Shown here: positions 1 through 8,075 of the stretch, piece after piece
How positions within the stretch are numbered: position 1 is the first letter of the stretch
Layout of the letters: each line of letters opens with the position of its first letter
Source: Pseudomonas sp. BN411
Lineage (GTDB): Bacteria > Pseudomonadota > Gammaproteobacteria > Pseudomonadales > Pseudomonadaceae
Direction: 5' to 3'
DNA: 64,000 bases
NCBI RefSeq assembly: GCF_029871235.1
Contig: NZ_SSOM01000074.1
Location: 1 to 64,000, forward strand
Made by a program: the position numbers and the translations under genes
The notes under the pieces: generated by a model
Told to the model about the DNA's origin: nothing
Seen by the model: only the letters and a program-made list of their open reading frames with translations
Databases searched by the model: none

Positions 1-1302
1 GCCCTCGGCGTGCTGGCCCAGCAGGCCGCCGCCGGCGGTTTCATCGAAGACAGCAAGGCCAGCCTGACCCTGCGCAACTTCTACATCAACTCGGACAACC
101 GCGAAGGCACCGCCGCGCCGTCCAAGCAGGAAGAGTGGGGCCAGGGCTTCCTGTTCAACTACGCCTCCGGCTACACCGAAGGCACCGTCGGCGTGGGCGT
201 CGATGCCCTCGGCCTGTTGGGCGTGAAGCTGGATTCCGGCAAGGGCCGCCACTACAACCCGACCAGCGCCAACTACGGCGGCACCGTGTTCCCCACCGAC
301 AACGACGGCCGCGCCAAGGACGATTTCGGCAGCCTGGGCGTGACCGGCAAGGTGCGCTTCTCCAAGACCGAAGCGCGCCTCGGCACCCTGCTGCCGAAGC
401 TGCCGGTGGTGACCTACAACGACGGCCGCCTGCTGCCGCAGACCTTCGAGGGCGGCCAGGTGACCTCCAGCGAGATCGCCGGCCTGACCCTGATCGGCGG
501 CCAGCTGGAACACGCCAAGGGGCGTAACTCCAGCGACGCCCGCGGCCTGTCGATCGCCGGCGCCAACAACGCCCGCACCGGCCAGTTCGTCAACAAGTTC
601 TACTTCGCCGGTGGCGACTACAAGGTCAGCGACAACCTGGTCGCGCAGTACTACTACGGCAACCTGGAAGACTTCTATCAGCAGCACTTCGTCGGCCTGA
701 CCCACAACTGGGCGCTGCCGGTGGGCGCGCTGAAGTCCGACCTGCGCTACTTCTACAGCGATTCCGACGGCAAGAACGCCAGCGCCGCCGGCCGCCGCGA
801 AGGCTTCCGCAGTGCGGGCAACTGGGCGACCAACGACCCGGACCGCTACGAGGTGGACAACCGCACCTGGAGCGCCCTGTTCACCTACACCCTCGGCGGC
901 CACGCGGCCAGCCTGGGCTACCAGCAGGTGTCCGGCGACAGCGCCTTCCCCTTCCTCAACCAGGGCGACGGCGCCACCGCCTACCTGATCACCGACCGCC
1001 AGATCGGCAAGTTCCTCAGCGCCGGCGAGCGCACCTGGGTGGCCGAATACGCCTACGACTTCGCCAAGCTCGGCGTGCCGGGGCTGAAGGCGGTGGGCAC
1101 CTACCTGAAGGGCAGCAACATCGAGACCCAGGGCAGCGACCAGGGCGAGTGGGAGCGCGACTTCCGTCTCGACTACGTGCTGCAGGACGGCCCGCTGAAG
1201 GGTCTCGGCCTGTCCTGGCGGAATGCCGCCCTGCGCAGCGACGCCGCCCGCGACCAGGACGAGAACCGCCTGATCCTCAGCTACACCCTGACGCTGCTGT
1301 AA
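1..1302 (+). CDS. OprD-family outer-membrane porin (5' truncated by window edge)
   Basis: Substrate-specific beta-barrel porin of the outer membrane, a family that admits amino acids, small organic acids and similar nutrients. The frame is already open at base 1. Its first residues (ALGVLAQQAAA) look like the end of a Sec signal peptide, so only the start codon and some 15-20 residues are missing. The mature N-terminus GGFIEDSKASLTLRNFY is typical of OprD proteins, and the remaining ~420 residues are built of short alternating strands rich in Tyr, Phe and Gly. A GTG at base 10 lies inside the signal peptide and is not the real start. The substrate cannot be assigned. The next gene is more than 450 bases away, behind a terminator, so the porin is not cotranscribed with the sulfonate genes. 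Confidence 0.9.
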   Translation, partial: ALGVLAQQAAAGGFIEDSKASLTLRNFYINSDNREGTAAPSKQEEWGQGFLFNYASGYTEGTVGVGVDALGLLGVKLDSGKGRHYNPTSANYGGTVFPTDNDGRAKDDFGSLGVTGKVRFSKTEARLGTLLPKLPVVTYNDGRLLPQTFEGGQVTSSEIAGLTLIGGQLEHAKGRNSSDARGLSIAGANNARTGQFVNKFYFAGGDYKVSDNLVAQYYYGNLEDFYQQHFVGLTHNWALPVGALKSDLRYFYSDSDGKNASAAGRREGFRSAGNWATNDPDRYEVDNRTWSALFTYTLGGHAASLGYQQVSGDSAFPFLNQGDGATAYLITDRQIGKFLSAGERTWVAEYAYDFAKLGVPGLKAVGTYLKGSNIETQGSDQGEWERDFRLDYVLQDGPLKGLGLSWRNAALRSDAARDQDENRLILSYTLTLL

Positions 1303-1349
1303 GGACGGTGGTGGGCTGAAGCCCACCCTACGATCGCTCCACAGCTTGC

Positions 1350-1435
1350 GTAGGTTGGTGTAGAGCGCAGCGAAACCCAACGTTGCGGCGCCTGTGACCG
1401 GCCGCGTTGGGCCTCGCAGGCTCGGACCAACCTAC
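1350..1435. repeat. Dispersed palindromic repeat, GTAGGTTGG type
   Basis: Imperfect inverted repeat bounded by GTAGGTTGG and CCAACCTAC, with inner arms related to GCGCAGCGAAACCCAACG and CGTTGGGCCTCGC. A close copy lies 70 bases further on and another at 43150-43249. Such elements are common between Pseudomonas genes. A small hairpin (GTGGGC/GCCCAC, 1311-1326) sits between the porin stop codon and this repeat. The 465-base gap 1303-1767 contains only repeats, a terminator and the lsfA promoter region; I see no gene in it. Confidence 0.75.
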
Positions 1436-1452
1436 GGGGCCGCTGCGCCGCC

Positions 1453-1477
1453 CTTGGCGAATGAATTCGCCCCCACA
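1453..1477. repeat. Half copy of the GAATTCATTCGC palindromic repeat
   Basis: These 25 bases match the right arm of the large inverted repeat at 6686-6785 at all but one position (CCCCCACA in place of CCCCTACA). No left arm precedes it. It is therefore a truncated member of the family, wedged between two GTAGGTTGG-type repeats. Confidence 0.6.
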
Positions 1478-1503
1478 GGGAAGTGCCAGGGAGAGGGGCT
1501 TTT

Positions 1504-1588
1504 GTAGGTTGGGCAGAGCGCAGCGAAGCCCAACGAGGTGGGTCGCGACTCCGCGTGTTGGGCTTCGCATAGCTCAGCCGCAACCTAC
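1504..1588. repeat. Second copy of the GTAGGTTGG-type repeat
   Basis: Bounded by GTAGGTTGGGCAGAGCGCAG and CGCAACCTAC, with inner complementary arms GAAGCCCAACG and GTTGGGCTTCGC. It is in the same orientation as the copy at 1350-1435, so the two form a spaced tandem pair downstream of the porin. Confidence 0.75.
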
Positions 1589-1608
1589 GGTTCTATCGGG
1601 TATGAACT

Positions 1609-1647
1609 AGCCGGGAGCCTCATTCCAGAGGCCTTCCCGGCTTTTTT
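1609..1647 (+). terminator. Rho-independent terminator
   Basis: GCCGGGA...TCCCGGC stem with an inner GCCTC/GAGGC pairing, followed by a run of six to seven T residues on the plus strand. It is placed to end transcription coming from the porin side before the lsfA promoter region. Confidence 0.8.
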
Positions 1648-1675
1648 ACGACTGCAAATCAATAGTTCATAAAGT

Positions 1676-1697
1676 AATAAATAAATTGTTATTTATT
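1676..1697. promoter_or_regulatory. AT-rich inverted repeat upstream of lsfA
   Basis: AATAAATAA and TTATTTATT are perfect 9-base arms around a 4-base centre, within a very AT-rich stretch (about 1655-1715) that contrasts with the GC-rich surroundings. It ends about 70 bases before the lsfA start. In Pseudomonas, sulfonate and lsfA genes are induced by sulfur limitation through CysB-type regulation; whether this is that site is inference. Confidence 0.4.
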
Positions 1698-1767
1698 CTT
1701 TTTAATTTTCAATGCAACTGCCCATAGTGAGCCCCACGGAACGACATCCAGATACAGGAGCAACACC

Positions 1768-2406
1768 ATGAGCATCCGCCTCGGCGACATCGCCCCCGAC
1801 TTCGAACAGGACTCCAGCGAAGGCCGCATCCGTTTCCACGAGTGGCTGGGCAGCAGCTGGGGCGTGCTGTTCTCGCACCCGGCAGACTTCACCCCGGTGT
1901 GCACCACCGAGCTCGGGTTCACCGCCAAGCTGAAGGATCAGTTCGCCGCTCGCGGCGTGAAGGTGATCGCGCTGTCCGTGGACCCGGTGGATTCCCATCA
2001 CCGCTGGATCGATGACATCAACGACACCCAGGGCACCCTGGTGAACTTCCCGATCATCGCTGACGCCGACCGCCAGGTGTCCGACCTGTACGACCTGATC
2101 CACCCGAACGCCAACGACACGCTCACCGTGCGTTCGCTGTTCATCATCGACCCGAACAAGAAGGTGCGCCTGATCATCACCTACCCGGCCAGCACCGGGC
2201 GCAACTTCAACGAAATCCTGCGGGTGATCGATTCCCTGCAGCTGACCGACAACCACAAGGTTGCCACCCCCGCCAACTGGCAGGACGGCGACGACGTGGT
2301 GATCGTCCCCTCGCTCAAGGATGAAGACGAGATTCGCCAGCGCTTCCCGCGTGGCTACAAGGCGGTCCGGCCGTACCTGCGCCTGACCCCGCAACCCAAC
2401 CGCTGA
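1768..2406 (+). CDS. lsfA: 1-Cys peroxiredoxin LsfA (AhpC/TSA family)
   Basis: Cytoplasmic thiol peroxidase that reduces hydrogen and organic peroxides. LsfA is known in Pseudomonas as a protein made under sulfate starvation. The 212-residue chain has the peroxidatic motif PVCTTE, with Cys45 as the only cysteine in the protein, so it belongs to the 1-Cys (Prx6-like) class that lacks a resolving cysteine. The C-terminal dimer domain with repeated proline-rich segments is present and the length is normal. AGGAG at 1756-1760 precedes the ATG with good spacing. It stands just upstream of the ssu sulfonate genes in the same direction, 100 bases away. This fits a role protecting the cell during desulfonation with flavin-dependent enzymes. 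Confidence 0.92.
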   Translation: MSIRLGDIAPDFEQDSSEGRIRFHEWLGSSWGVLFSHPADFTPVCTTELGFTAKLKDQFAARGVKVIALSVDPVDSHHRWIDDINDTQGTLVNFPIIADADRQVSDLYDLIHPNANDTLTVRSLFIIDPNKKVRLIITYPASTGRNFNEILRVIDSLQLTDNHKVATPANWQDGDDVVIVPSLKDEDEIRQRFPRGYKAVRPYLRLTPQPNR

Positions 2407-2506
2407 TTCATCCGGCGCCTCGCGCGCACTGAACGACCCCCGCCTTACTCACCCGCCAACGGGAAGCAGGCAACGACACCACAAGCAAAGTCATGAGGAG
2501 AGCGCC

Positions 2507-3469
2507 ATGCGCACCATCACTTTGCGTCGGAGCCTGGCTGCCCTGTTCGCGGCTGCCCTGGCTTTCGGCGCCATCACGCAAGCACAGGCCGAAACCCTGC
2601 GGATCGGCTACCAGAAGTACGGCACCCTGGTGCTGCTCAAGGCCAAGGGCACGCTGGAGAAGCGCCTGGCTGACCAGGGCATCGAAGTGAAGTGGACCGA
2701 GTTCCCCGGTGGCCCGCAGCTGCTGGAAGGCTTGAACGTCGGCTCCATCGATTTCGGCGTGACCGGCGAAACCCCGCCAGTGTTCGCCCAGGCCGCTGGC
2801 GCGGACCTGCTCTACGTGGCCTATGAGCCGCCGGCCCCGCAGAGCGAAGCGATCCTGGTGCAAAAGGGTTCGCCCATCCAGTCGGTGAAGGAACTGGCCG
2901 GCAAGAAGGTCGCCCTGAACAAGGGCTCCAACGTCCACTACCTGCTGGTGCGCGCCCTGGAAGAGGCCGGCCTGAAGTACAGCGACATCCAGCCCGTCTA
3001 CCTGCCTCCGGCTGACGCTCGTGCCGCCTTCGAGCGCGGCAGCGTGGATGCCTGGGTGATCTGGGACCCCTTCCAGGCCGCCGCCGAGAAGCAACTGGAA
3101 GCCCGCACCCTGCGCAATGGCGAAGGGCTTGTGGATAACCACCAGTTCTACCTGGCGACCCGCACCTACGCCCAGAAGCACCCGCAGGTGGTCAGCACCC
3201 TGATCGAGGAAGTGCGCGCCGTGGGCGAGGACTCCAAGGCCGATCCGGACAAGGTCACCGAACAGGTCGCGCCGCTGCTGGGCCTGTCCAAGGAGATCAC
3301 TTCCATCGCGGTGAAACGCCAAGGCTACGGCGCTCAGCCGCTCAGCCCCGAGGTGGTGGCCGCGCAGCAGAAGATCGCCGACACCTTCACCGGCCTGAAG
3401 CTGATTCCGAAAAAACTCAGCATCGCCGATGTGATCTGGACGCCGCCGGCCAAGGTCGCGCAGCAGTAA
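2507..3469 (+). CDS. ssuA: Aliphatic sulfonate-binding periplasmic protein SsuA
   Basis: Substrate-binding component of the SsuABC ABC importer, which captures alkanesulfonates in the periplasm as a sulfur source. The 320-residue chain starts with a clear Sec signal peptide (Arg-rich start, hydrophobic core, cleavage after TQAQA). The mature protein begins with ETLRIGYQKYG, the usual first strand of sulfonate, nitrate and taurine binding proteins. The chosen ATG has AGGAG at 2496-2500. It follows lsfA directly. In several other bacteria, and at the PAO1 locus as I recall, ssuE precedes ssuA; here no reductase gene lies between lsfA and ssuA. Assignment to sulfonates rather than taurine rests on the ssuD and ssuF neighbours. 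Confidence 0.9.
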   Translation: MRTITLRRSLAALFAAALAFGAITQAQAETLRIGYQKYGTLVLLKAKGTLEKRLADQGIEVKWTEFPGGPQLLEGLNVGSIDFGVTGETPPVFAQAAGADLLYVAYEPPAPQSEAILVQKGSPIQSVKELAGKKVALNKGSNVHYLLVRALEEAGLKYSDIQPVYLPPADARAAFERGSVDAWVIWDPFQAAAEKQLEARTLRNGEGLVDNHQFYLATRTYAQKHPQVVSTLIEEVRAVGEDSKADPDKVTEQVAPLLGLSKEITSIAVKRQGYGAQPLSPEVVAAQQKIADTFTGLKLIPKKLSIADVIWTPPAKVAQQ

Positions 3470-3537
3470 TTCCGAAGCACTGGGTGAGATCGAGCCCAGC
3501 CGGCGCTCCCTCACCCCCGGCCCCGCTCCGCGCCCCG

Positions 3538-3588
3538 GCCTGAACGCGTAGCGTTCAGGCGCTCATCGTCACTGGAAGCGGTGCTTCC
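3538..3588. repeat. Two small hairpins in the ssuA-ssuD gap
   Basis: GCCTGAACGC/GCGTTCAGGC with a 3-base loop (3538-3560), then GGAAGC/GCTTCC with a 3-base loop (3574-3588). They lie in a 179-base gap that also carries CCCTCACCCC and AGGGAGAGGGG tracts, which resemble a dispersed repeat. No T tract follows, so they are more likely a repeat or an RNA-stabilising structure than a terminator. They may let ssuA be expressed above the downstream genes. Confidence 0.5.
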
Positions 3589-3648
3589 AAAGCGTTCCTC
3601 TTCGCCCCAAAGGGAGAGGGGAGTAGAAATTTGAAAGGAGACCACTCC

Positions 3649-4803
3649 ATGAGCTTGAACATCTTCTGGTTCCTGCCAACCCACGGCGACGGCCACTACC
3701 TCGGCACATCCGAAGGCGCCCGTGCCGTCGACCACGGCTACCTGCAACAGATCGCGCAGGCGGCCGACCGCCTCGGTTTCGGCGGCGTACTGATCCCTAC
3801 CGGGCGTTCCTGCGAGGACTCCTGGCTGGTGGCGGCTTCGCTGATTCCCGTGACCCAGCGCCTGAAATTCCTCGTTGCCCTGCGCCCCGGAATCATTTCG
3901 CCGACCGTGGCCGCGCGCCAGGCAGCGACCCTGGATCGACTGTCCGGTGGCCGCGCGCTGTTCAACCTGGTCACCGGCGGCGACCCGGACGAACTGGCCG
4001 CCGATGGCCTGCACCTGAACCATGAAGAACGTTACGAAGCATCAAGGGAGTTCACCCGCATCTGGCGCCGCGTACTGGAGGGCGAAACCGTCGACTACGA
4101 CGGCAAGCACATCCAGGTGAAGGGCGCCAAATTGTTCTACCCGCCGCTGCAGCAGCCGCGTCCGCCGCTGTACTTCGGTGGTTCCTCCGAAGCGGCCCAG
4201 GACCTCGCGGCCGAACAGGTGGAGCTGTACCTGACCTGGGGCGAGCCGCCGGCGGCGGTGAAGGAGAAGATCGAGCAGGTGCGCGCCAAGGCCGCCAAAC
4301 AAGGTCGCACGGTGCGCTTCGGTATCCGCCTGCACGTGATCGTGCGCGAGACCAACGAAGCCGCCTGGGCCGCCGCCGACCGCCTGATCGAGAATCTGGA
4401 CGATGCCACCATCGCCAAGGCGCAGGCTGCCTTCGCCCGTTTCGATTCGGTGGGCCAGCAGCGCATGGCCGCACTGCACAACGGTCGCCGCGACAAGCTG
4501 GAAGTCAGCCCCAACCTCTGGGCCGGCGTCGGCCTGGTGCGCGGTGGTGCCGGTACGGCGCTGGTGGGCGATGGCCCGACCGTGGCCGAGCGGGTGAAGG
4601 AATACGCCGACCTCGGCATCGACACCTTCATCTTCTCCGGCTATCCGCACCTGGAAGAGTCCTATCGCGTCGCCGAACTGCTGTTCCCCCATCTCGATGT
4701 GGCCCGTCCGCGCACCAATGACGGCCTGGGCTTCGTCAGCCCGTTCGGCGAGATGGTCGCCAACGAAGCGCTGCCCGAAGCCAAGCTGGCGTCGCAGAGC
4801 TGA
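3649..4803 (+). CDS. ssuD: FMNH2-dependent alkanesulfonate monooxygenase SsuD
   Basis: Cytoplasmic two-component flavin monooxygenase of the bacterial luciferase superfamily. It uses reduced FMN and O2 to split alkanesulfonates into an aldehyde and sulfite. The 384-residue product matches the usual ~381 and has the family N-terminus [17 protein letters not shown], the VALRPG and [10 protein letters not shown] segments, and the C-terminal [14 protein letters not shown]. The start is the ATG preceded by AAAGGAG (3634-3640); a TTG at 3631 would give a longer protein but lies inside that ribosome-binding site. Reduced FMN normally comes from SsuE, which is not in this window, so another reductase must supply it. 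It is followed 10 bases later by ssuC. Confidence 0.94.
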   Translation: MSLNIFWFLPTHGDGHYLGTSEGARAVDHGYLQQIAQAADRLGFGGVLIPTGRSCEDSWLVAASLIPVTQRLKFLVALRPGIISPTVAARQAATLDRLSGGRALFNLVTGGDPDELAADGLHLNHEERYEASREFTRIWRRVLEGETVDYDGKHIQVKGAKLFYPPLQQPRPPLYFGGSSEAAQDLAAEQVELYLTWGEPPAAVKEKIEQVRAKAAKQGRTVRFGIRLHVIVRETNEAAWAAADRLIENLDDATIAKAQAAFARFDSVGQQRMAALHNGRRDKLEVSPNLWAGVGLVRGGAGTALVGDGPTVAERVKEYADLGIDTFIFSGYPHLEESYRVAELLFPHLDVARPRTNDGLGFVSPFGEMVANEALPEAKLASQS

Positions 4804-4813
4804 GGGCGCGGGG

Positions 4814-5599
4814 ATGAAATTCGAATCCTTACTCCTGCGCCTGGCGCCCTGGGCGCTGCCCGTGGTGCTGTTGGCGATCTGGCAGGTCGCGGTGGAAACC
4901 GGCCTGCTCTCCACCCGCATCCTGCCCGCGCCGAGTGCGGTGCTGGCGGCGGGCTGGGACCTGCTGTCCAGTGGCGAGATCTGGACTCACCTGGCCATCA
5001 GCGGCTGGCGTGCAGGCATCGGCTTCACCATCGGTGGCGGCCTTGGCCTGCTGCTGGGCTTCATCACCGGCCTGTCGAAGTGGGGCGAGCGCCTGCTGGA
5101 CAGCTCGGTGCAGATGATCCGCAACGTGCCGCACCTGGCGCTTATTCCGCTGGTGATCCTGTGGTTCGGCATCGATGAGTCGGCGAAGATTTTCCTGGTC
5201 GCCCTCGGCACTCTGTTCCCCATCTACCTCAACACCTACCACGGCATCCGCAACGTCGACCCGGCGCTGGTGGAAATGGCGCGCAGCTATGGTCTGTCCG
5301 GCTTTGCCCTGTTCCGCCAGGTGATCCTGCCCGGCGCGCTGCCTTCGATCCTGGTGGGCGTGCGCTTCGCCCTCGGCTTCATGTGGCTGACGCTGATCGT
5401 CGCCGAGACCATTTCCGCCAGCTCCGGCATTGGCTACCTGGCGATGAACGCCCGTGAATTCCTGCAGACCGATGTGGTGGTGCTGGCGATCCTGCTCTAC
5501 GCGGTGCTCGGCAAGCTGGCTGACGTCGCCGCCCGTGGGCTGGAACGCGTCTGGCTGCGCTGGCATCCGGCCTACCAGGCCAAGGGAGGTGCCGCATGA
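4814..5599 (+). CDS. ssuC: Sulfonate ABC transporter permease SsuC
   Basis: Inner-membrane subunit of the sulfonate importer. The 261-residue protein has about six hydrophobic segments beginning at residue 10. Near residues 155-180 it has the cytoplasmic EAA-type loop ([10 protein letters not shown]...VILPGALP) that contacts the ATPase. The ATG at 4814 is preceded by GCGGGG and starts the normal N-terminus; an open frame further upstream overlaps ssuD and is not used. The stop codon overlaps the ssuB start (ATGA at 5596-5599), so the two are translationally coupled. Known members of this family form a homodimer with two SsuB subunits. Confidence 0.92.
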   Translation: MKFESLLLRLAPWALPVVLLAIWQVAVETGLLSTRILPAPSAVLAAGWDLLSSGEIWTHLAISGWRAGIGFTIGGGLGLLLGFITGLSKWGERLLDSSVQMIRNVPHLALIPLVILWFGIDESAKIFLVALGTLFPIYLNTYHGIRNVDPALVEMARSYGLSGFALFRQVILPGALPSILVGVRFALGFMWLTLIVAETISASSGIGYLAMNAREFLQTDVVVLAILLYAVLGKLADVAARGLERVWLRWHPAYQAKGGAA

Positions 5600-6405
5600 C
5601 CGCTCTGCATGCGCCTCAACGCCTCAAGCGCGGCATTCCGCTGGCGCTGCGTGGCATCGGCAAGGCCTTCGGCGAGCGCGAAGTGCTCAAGGGCATCGAC
5701 CTGCTGATTCCGGCCGGTCAGTTCGTCGCCGTGGTCGGTCGCAGTGGCTGCGGCAAGAGCACCCTGCTGCGGCTGTTGGCCGGGCTGGATCAGCCTTCCC
5801 GTGGCGAACTGCTGGCCGGTTCGGCGCCGCTGGAAGACGCTCGCGAGGACACTCGCCTGATGTTCCAGGATTCGCGCTTGTTGCCCTGGAAGCGGGTGAT
5901 CGACAACGTCGGTCTCGGCCTCTCCGGCAACTGGCGTCCGCGTGCCCTGGAAGCCCTCGAAGCGGTTGGCTTGGCCGACCGTGCACAGGAGTGGCCGGCA
6001 GCGCTTTCCGGCGGACAGAAGCAGCGTGTAGCCCTGGCCCGCGCGCTGATCCACCAGCCGCGCCTGCTGCTGCTGGACGAGCCGCTGGGCGCGCTGGATG
6101 CGCTGACCCGCATCGAAATGCAGCAACTAATCGAGCGTCTCTGGCAACAACACGGTTTCACCGTTCTGCTGGTGACCCACGATGTGAACGAGGCGGTGGC
6201 CGTTGCCGACCGGGTGATCCTGATCGAGGACGGCGCCATCGGCCTCGATCTCACCGTTGAACTGCATCGCCCCCGTGCCCGCGGTTCGGCGCGCCTGGCC
6301 GCGCTGGAAGCCGACGTGCTGGACCGGGTGCTGGCGCTGCCGCCGGCCCCACCGGAACCCGAACCTGTTTCCCCTCTGCCCACGCAATTGCGTTGGGCGC
6401 TTTGA
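5596..6405 (+). CDS. ssuB: Sulfonate ABC transporter ATPase SsuB
   Basis: Cytoplasmic ATPase that powers the SsuABC importer. In 269 residues it shows the Walker A motif GRSGCGKST (48-56), the signature LSGGQ (137-141), the Walker B segment LLLLDEP (157-163) and the switch histidine in LLVTHD. The C-terminal ~40 residues are proline-rich and poorly conserved. It shares four bases with ssuC. ssuF follows 37 bases later, so the unit ssuD-C-B-F is probably one transcript. Confidence 0.92.
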   Translation: MTALHAPQRLKRGIPLALRGIGKAFGEREVLKGIDLLIPAGQFVAVVGRSGCGKSTLLRLLAGLDQPSRGELLAGSAPLEDAREDTRLMFQDSRLLPWKRVIDNVGLGLSGNWRPRALEALEAVGLADRAQEWPAALSGGQKQRVALARALIHQPRLLLLDEPLGALDALTRIEMQQLIERLWQQHGFTVLLVTHDVNEAVAVADRVILIEDGAIGLDLTVELHRPRARGSARLAALEADVLDRVLALPPAPPEPEPVSPLPTQLRWAL

Positions 6406-6442
6406 CCCAAACCCCAATCTCCCGAGCAAAGGAATCAACGCC

Positions 6443-6658
6443 ATGACTATCAAAGCCATCAACGTCCGCAACCAGTTCAAGGGCACCATCAAGGAAATCA
6501 TCGAAGGCCCGGTGCTTTCCGAGATTGACGTGCAGACCGCCGCCGGCATCGTCACCTCCGTGATCACCACCCGCTCCGTGCGCGAGCTGGAGCTGGGTAT
6601 CGGTTCGGAAGTGATCGCCTTCGTGAAATCCACCGAGGTGTCGATCGCGAAGCTGTGA
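6443..6658 (+). CDS. ssuF: Molbindin-like protein SsuF
   Basis: Small single-domain protein (71 residues) of the Mop/TOBE fold, the type that binds molybdate or similar oxyanions. It begins INVRNQFKGTIKEI and ends with EVIAFVKSTEVSI, both typical of molbindins. In Pseudomonas putida ssuF is the last gene of the ssu operon and is needed for growth on aromatic sulfonates and sulfate esters; its exact biochemical role is not known to me. The position here, last after ssuB and preceded by AAAGGAA, fits that arrangement. Confidence 0.85.
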   Translation: MTIKAINVRNQFKGTIKEIIEGPVLSEIDVQTAAGIVTSVITTRSVRELELGIGSEVIAFVKSTEVSIAKL

Positions 6659-6685
6659 TGGGCGAGTGTGGGGGCAAATCGATGT

Positions 6686-6785
6686 TGTAGGGGCGAATTC
6701 ATTCGCCAAGCAGGCCGAAGGTCTGCCCTGCAAAGCCACCAGGGGGGCAGCTGCGCTGCCCTTGGCGAATGAATTCGCCCCTACA
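6686..6785. repeat. Large palindromic repeat with perfect 25-base arms
   Basis: The arms 6686-6710 and 6761-6785 are exact reverse complements (TGTAGGGGCGAATTC...GAATTCGCCCCTACA). The 50-base centre holds a second, smaller palindrome around GGCAGCTGCGCTGCC. Relatives occur at 1453-1477 (half copy) and 34767-34862 (decayed right arm). It sits between the convergent genes ssuF and aguA. Confidence 0.85.
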
Positions 6786-6836
6786 GGACTTTTCGCCCCC
6801 ACAAGAGCAAGGTCCCCTGCAGTTTCGTGCCGCTCC

Positions 6837-6863
6837 AAAAACAAACCCCCGCAAGTGCGGGGG
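6837..6863 (-). terminator. Rho-independent terminator of aguBA
   Basis: On the minus strand, CCCCCGC-ACTT-GCGGGGG is followed by TTTGTTTTT. It lies about 20 bases past the aguA stop codon, and stem and T tract are both strong. Confidence 0.9.
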
Positions 6864-6883
6864 ATTGTTCATTCCAGCTTCAC

Positions 6884-7990
6884 TCAGCGCTTCTGCGGCG
6901 CCGGCTGCTGCTGGGTGATGCAGTGGATGTTGCCGCCGCCGAGCAGAATCTCGCGGCCCGGCACCATCACCACTTCGTGCTGCGGGAAGGCGCGCTTGAG
7001 GATGGCTTCGGCCGTGGCGTCCTTCGCGTCGTCGAACTTGGGCGCGACGATGCCGCCGTTGACGATCAGGAAGTTCACGTAGGAGCCGGCCAGGCGGATG
7101 GACGGATCGCGATCCTGGGTGCCTTCCACCAGGTCCACGCCGGCGCACTCTTCCTCGGTGGCGTAGATCGGGCCGGGAATCGGCATCTTGTGCACCACCA
7201 GCTGGCGGCCCTTGGCGTCGCGGGCGCTTTCCAGCACCTTCATCGCCGCCTGGCAGCGCGGGAAGTTCGGGTCCTGCGGGTCATCGGTCCAGGCCAGCAG
7301 CACTTCGCCCGGGCGCACGTAGCAGCAGAAGTTATCCACATGGCCGTCGGTTTCGTCGTTGTACAGGCCGTCCGGCAGCCAGATCACGGTTTCCACCGCC
7401 AGTTGCTCGCGCAGCACCGCCTCGATCTCTTCGCGGGAGAGGTGCGGGTTGCGGTTGCGGTTCAGCAGGCATTCCTCGGTGGTGATCAGGGTGCCTTCGC
7501 CATCCACGTGGATGGAGCCGCCCTCCAGCACGAAGCCTTCGGTGCGGTAGCGCTTGCAGCCTTCGATTTCGAGCACTTTGCGCGCCACCTGGTCGTCGCG
7601 GTTCCAGGGGAAGTAGAGGCCGCCGTCGAAGCCGCCCCAGGCGTTGAAGGTCCAGTCCACGCCGCGCACTTCGCCCTGGTCGTTGACCACGAAGGTCGGG
7701 CCGGTGTCACGCACCCAGGCGTCGTCGTTGGAGATTTCCACCACGCGGATGTTCGGCTCGTCGAGGCGCGCGCGGGCGTTTTCGTACTGCCCGGCGGAGA
7801 CGCAGACGGTCACCGGCTCGAAGCGGGCGATGGCCTTGGCCACAGCGGCGAAGGCCGCTTGCGCGGGTTTGCCGCCCAGGCGCCAGTTGTCGGGGCGCTC
7901 GGGCCAGACCATCCAGGTGCGGGTATGGGGTTCCCATTCAGCCGGCATGCGGAAGCCGTCGTCGCGGGGGAGGCTGTTCAGAGTGTTCAT
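6884..7990 (-). CDS. aguA: Agmatine deiminase AguA
   Basis: Hydrolyses agmatine to N-carbamoylputrescine and ammonia, the first step of the agmatine route to putrescine. At 368 residues it has the same length as the P. aeruginosa enzyme. Visible family signatures are MPAEWEPH near the N-terminus, [11 protein letters not shown], the ETDGHVDNF histidine-aspartate segment, and the C-terminal GGGNIHCIT, where Cys357 is the catalytic nucleophile. It follows aguB on the minus strand with 85 bases between them that contain a very strong hairpin (8018-8067), and is followed by a terminator. Putrescine from this pathway would feed the spu catabolic genes further along the window. Confidence 0.95.
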   Translation of the reverse strand: MNTLNSLPRDDGFRMPAEWEPHTRTWMVWPERPDNWRLGGKPAQAAFAAVAKAIARFEPVTVCVSAGQYENARARLDEPNIRVVEISNDDAWVRDTGPTFVVNDQGEVRGVDWTFNAWGGFDGGLYFPWNRDDQVARKVLEIEGCKRYRTEGFVLEGGSIHVDGEGTLITTEECLLNRNRNPHLSREEIEAVLREQLAVETVIWLPDGLYNDETDGHVDNFCCYVRPGEVLLAWTDDPQDPNFPRCQAAMKVLESARDAKGRQLVVHKMPIPGPIYATEEECAGVDLVEGTQDRDPSIRLAGSYVNFLIVNGGIVAPKFDDAKDATAEAILKRAFPQHEVVMVPGREILLGGGNIHCITQQQPAPQKR

Positions 7991-8017
7991 CGATCCACCA
8001 TCGGTATGGAATGGGGC

Positions 8018-8067
8018 AGGGGCCAGCCTGATGGCGAACAGTGCATCGCCATCAGGCTGGCCCCTGT
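8018..8067. repeat. Perfect 21-bp hairpin between aguB and aguA
   Basis: Arms 8018-8038 and 8047-8067 are exact complements (CAGGGGCCAGCCTGATGGCGA and its reverse complement is too long to repeat here) with an 8-base loop. Four T residues follow on the plus strand, but no plus-strand gene precedes it; in the aguB to aguA direction there is no T run. It is therefore not a typical terminator for this operon and may act as an mRNA processing or stability element. Confidence 0.7.
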
Positions 8068-8075
8068 TTTAACTG

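Noticed and set aside
8018-8070. Rho-independent terminator on the plus strand
   Set aside because: The stem and TTTT look right, but no plus-strand gene ends nearby.
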